Source of the DNA: CAZDDW01 sp043811105
GTDB lineage: Bacteria > Patescibacteriota > Patescibacteriia > UBA9934 > CAZDDW01
Assembly: GCA_043811105.1 (NCBI GenBank)
Contig: JBDRNK010000020.1
Span: forward strand, 1 to 6,550
Reading direction: 5' to 3'
Length of the DNA stretch: 6,550 nucleotides
Shown here: positions 4,718 through 6,550 of the stretch, piece after piece
How the letters are laid out: every line of letters begins with the position of its first letter
How positions within the stretch are numbered: the stretch's first letter is position 1
The notes under the pieces: generated by a model
Seen by the model: only the letters and a program-made list of their open reading frames with translations
Told to the model about the DNA's origin: nothing
The model's database searches: none
Program-made: the position numbers and the translations under genes

Positions 4718-6463
4718 TTAGCCATATTTTTCTAAATACTCTAAATAACACTTTTTACAATAAATTTTCCGGTTTTTAAATGTTGGATTTTCTGCAACTT
4801 GGATACTGGCGTTGCAATTTGAACAGCTTTCTTGCTTGGTCGTAAACGTGTTACTTAATCGAGTTAGCTCCCGCACACGAGAAAAGAAATGCTTTTTTGG
4901 TAAAGGTAACTGATGCTTTCGATAGAAAGCCAGATCAGCTGACTGGATACTAAACTGCCGATTTATCTGGCGATCAATAATTGGTTTGCCGATGATCTTC
5001 TCGGGCTGAACATCAACCAGACAATCCGGAATATCTGAAATCTCCAGGCTCTGCTGTCCATCTTGATCTGTCTGAGAAATTACTGCTCCACGAGCTGAAT
5101 CAAATACCGGCGCCTGAAAATATTTTAGTTCTTGCTCAGTCATGTCGAAAAACAGATCCGAGGCAAAAATAAAACCAGACGGTGAAAAATCACCCGGAAA
5201 AAATCGTCCGTAACTTCCCTGCTCAAGCATACTTAATTTAATCCGATCGACCAGGCTCCAATATTCATCCTCTGAATATTCGCGATTCAAAATATTAAAC
5301 CGTTTATTTTTCAAACCAACGCAGGCAAAACAGTCCTGACAATTATAGCAACTGTGACAATATTCTAAATTCATTGAATCAGCCACTGAGGTGGAAAATT
5401 TGATCCTAGCAGAATTTGTCACACCAGCAGCAAAATAACTTTCCGAAGTTCCACTGAAGCCGCTACAGTAGGCACAATACTCAGATCCTTTCTGTGACAT
5501 CTGTGATTTATAGCAATTTGTGGCCTCACCAATAGAAAAACAGTCTTCGCATCGCAGACAATTACGTAAATACTCGCCGGTAGAATCTTGACAAGCTAAG
5601 TTAAAATTTTCTGGCCAGACCGCTTCTTGTTCAAGTAACTGATGAAACTTTTGATGATACTCTTCAAAAATTCCGTGACAGGATAAATCAATCTCGGCCA
5701 TTTTTTTCTTGTATTCTTCTTCTGAAAACTTCTGATTATAAAAAACGTATTTTGCATTACGTAAATTGCTTGAACAAAAACAGCTCTCGCAGTTTCGACA
5801 GTCGAACAAAAAACTCGAGTTCAAACAATCCGAGCAGTTCAAAACGTAAGAACAGTTATACATCTTTTCACACTGGTTGACAGCGAAACAATCTTGACAT
5901 GAACGAGCGCGATAACTGTCAAGCACGTCCTCATTTGATTCAACCAAATATCCATAACGACAACGTTTACACTTTGATACACCTCCAAAAACCATGAAAC
6001 TATCTTCTGCGGAAATAATCGAAGCACCGATAGTGTTTGTGACTTCACCGAACAAACGAATCGCTGGCAAAGGAATCCGATGCAGCAATTCTCTTACTTG
6101 TTCAAAAATAGTCTTTTCATTATTGATCTCTGCTGAATGCTTACTGCCCCAATCTTCAGCGTGCCATTCTTTGTCCGGGATGGCTTTGATCGGATTGTCC
6201 GGATGAATATAAGACAACATCTTGGCTCCGGTCAGGGCATGCTTGTTCCACCAAATATACAACCCGGCGTTAAAACCCCATAACTGCCGACGCCGTTCTG
6301 TTGGTGACAGATCTGCTGGCGGCACGTTGAATTTCTTATACCAGCTGATCTCTTCCTCATCCATGATCCACTTCTCACCAGTCAACTCACAAGTCCGCTC
6401 ACCGGGTTTAAGGGCGTCGAGGGTCTCTTTTATTTTTTTATCGTATTGAGGTGTCTTGCTCAT
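4718..6463 (-). CDS. Cys-rich zinc-ribbon paralog, right copy (function unknown)
   Basis: This 581-residue protein is the most cysteine-rich copy, with 31 by my count. It shares CELTGEKW (25-32), WYKKFNVPP (41-49), FLFDCRNCESCF (218-229), VWPENFN (282-288), a knuckle cluster C369-C381 ending CFACVGLKNKRFNILN, FYRKHQLPLP (513-522) and the ribbon C547xxC550-18 residues-C569xxC572. Unlike the other two it has eight cysteines between 165 and 213, starting KCKRC, so its core carries an extra run of knuckles. The head also keeps SPTERRRQL (53-61), close to the PxxRRRxR motif of longer family members. It is the first full gene of the operon in this window. The ATG at 6461-6463 overlaps the TGA of the mini-ORF 6460-6546. 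Upstream bases show no well-spaced Shine-Dalgarno, which favours coupled initiation. It ends in LEYLEKYG, like the left copy. Confidence 0.85.
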   Translation of the reverse strand: MSKTPQYDKKIKETLDALKPGERTCELTGEKWIMDEEEISWYKKFNVPPADLSPTERRRQLWGFNAGLYIWWNKHALTGAKMLSYIHPDNPIKAIPDKEWHAEDWGSKHSAEINNEKTIFEQVRELLHRIPLPAIRLFGEVTNTIGASIISAEDSFMVFGGVSKCKRCRYGYLVESNEDVLDSYRARSCQDCFAVNQCEKMYNCSYVLNCSDCLNSSFLFDCRNCESCFCSSNLRNAKYVFYNQKFSEEEYKKKMAEIDLSCHGIFEEYHQKFHQLLEQEAVWPENFNLACQDSTGEYLRNCLRCEDCFSIGEATNCYKSQMSQKGSEYCAYCSGFSGTSESYFAAGVTNSARIKFSTSVADSMNLEYCHSCYNCQDCFACVGLKNKRFNILNREYSEDEYWSLVDRIKLSMLEQGSYGRFFPGDFSPSGFIFASDLFFDMTEQELKYFQAPVFDSARGAVISQTDQDGQQSLEISDIPDCLVDVQPEKIIGKPIIDRQINRQFSIQSADLAFYRKHQLPLPKKHFFSRVRELTRLSNTFTTKQESCSNCNASIQVAENPTFKNRKIYCKKCYLEYLEKYG

Positions 6464-6546
6464 ATAGTTGCGTCGCCTGTCCCCCGAAGTCCCACTACGC
6501 TTTCAGCTACGTGGAACGAAGGGGGATAGTTTGGTGTCTTACTCAT
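6460..6546 (-). pseudogene. 28-aa leader mini-ORF: paralog head MSKTPNY fused to a palindromic repeat, ATGA-coupled
   Basis: From the ATG at 6544-6546 the frame reads MSKTPNY, then the type B palindrome (PPSFHVAESVVGLRG), then TGDATI, and ends at TGA 6460-6462. The stop overlaps the start of the right paralog as ATGA, the classic arrangement for termination-reinitiation. The peptide has no recognisable domain beyond the borrowed head. It is probably the remnant of a paralog start that was displaced by insertion or recombination, with the intact gene start now 83 bases downstream. A coupling role as leader is inferred from the overlap alone. Confidence 0.65.
6481..6527. repeat. Palindromic repeat, type B (complete copy)
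   Basis: The ends CCCCC (6481-6485) and GGGGG (6521-6525) pair, and an inner stem pairs TTCCAC with GTGGGA on the minus strand with one wobble. The parts between are mismatched. It shares its right end with the type C palindrome (754-789) and is inserted after codon 7 of a paralog head. Its mate is at 1-44. Confidence 0.75.
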
Positions 6547-6550
6547 ATTT
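6484..6550. repeat. 67-bp direct repeat, right copy
   Basis: This segment matches 1-67 at 63 of 67 positions without gaps and runs to the window end, so the real repeat may be longer. Its presence upstream of the right paralog, and at the left edge where another paralog would be expected, suggests that each marks the 5' side of an array unit. Confidence 0.9.

Noticed and set aside
5839..6048. Overlapping short reading frames in the other frames of the paralogs
   Set aside because: They lie entirely inside well-supported paralog genes, have no recognisable motifs and are explained as out-of-frame readings.
1178..6463. A diversity-generating retroelement producing the variable cores
   Set aside because: No reverse transcriptase, template repeat or adenine-biased variable repeat is visible in the window, and the variation covers a broad core and not a short C-terminal segment.
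1..6550. A circular element, suggested by similar sequence at both window ends
   Set aside because: The two 67-bp ends differ at four positions, so they are two diverged repeat copies and not an assembly overlap. No replication or mobilisation gene is present.
1..6550. A CRISPR array from the repeated short palindromes
   Set aside because: The palindromes are few, of three different types, spaced kilobases apart and placed at gene starts. There is no regular repeat-spacer pattern.

Overview
The window looks like chromosomal sequence from a Candidate Phyla Radiation (Patescibacteria) bacterium. The main reason is the three large cysteine-rich paralogs. Their architecture (a CxxTGEKW head, a FY.K..VP motif, repeated CxxCxxC knuckles followed by N(K/R)xYxxxN, and a C-terminal CxxC/CxxC ribbon) matches a function-unknown protein family I know mainly from Parcubacteria-type genomes. 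Short palindromic repeats around and inside gene starts fit this assignment. It rests on family recognition, not on a marker gene, so the exact lineage is open.

Layout, left to right. Positions 1-63 hold the first 21 codons (minus strand) of a short reading frame that leaves the window. It has the paralog start MSKTPNY fused to a palindromic repeat. Positions 113-152 are a terminator for the minus-strand unit to its right. That unit consists of two overlapping mini-ORFs (731-817 and 646-738), both broken copies of the paralog N-terminus, followed after 7 nt by an NYN/PIN-like nuclease gene (138-638). Around 870-920 there may be divergent promoters. To the right, on the plus strand, lie a short leader with two blocks complementary to the downstream tRNA-like gene, an intrinsic terminator (974-1005), the tRNA-like gene itself (1026-1101, CCA encoded, poorly paired anticodon arm) and a long inverted repeat (1111-1176).

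From 1178 to 6463 three complete paralogs (580, 575 and 581 aa) lie head to tail on the minus strand, transcribed right to left. The middle and left genes are separated by 2 nt. The right and middle genes are separated by 67 nt holding a double palindrome. The rightmost gene is preceded by a fourth head fragment (6460-6546) whose stop codon overlaps its start as ATGA. Positions 1-67 and 6484-6550 are near-identical direct repeats, so the array probably continues beyond both ends.

How it may fit together: the paralogs have a strongly conserved N-terminal cap and C-terminal zinc ribbon around a divergent cysteine-rich core. They are probably expressed as one coupled operon of soluble metal-binding or disulfide-rich proteins of unknown role. 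The head fragments and palindromes at gene starts suggest repeated recombination or insertion at the 5' ends. They have left short translated leaders that may couple translation into the downstream genes. The most unusual features are these recurring head-plus-palindrome leaders and the tRNA-like gene with an upstream antisense-like leader.
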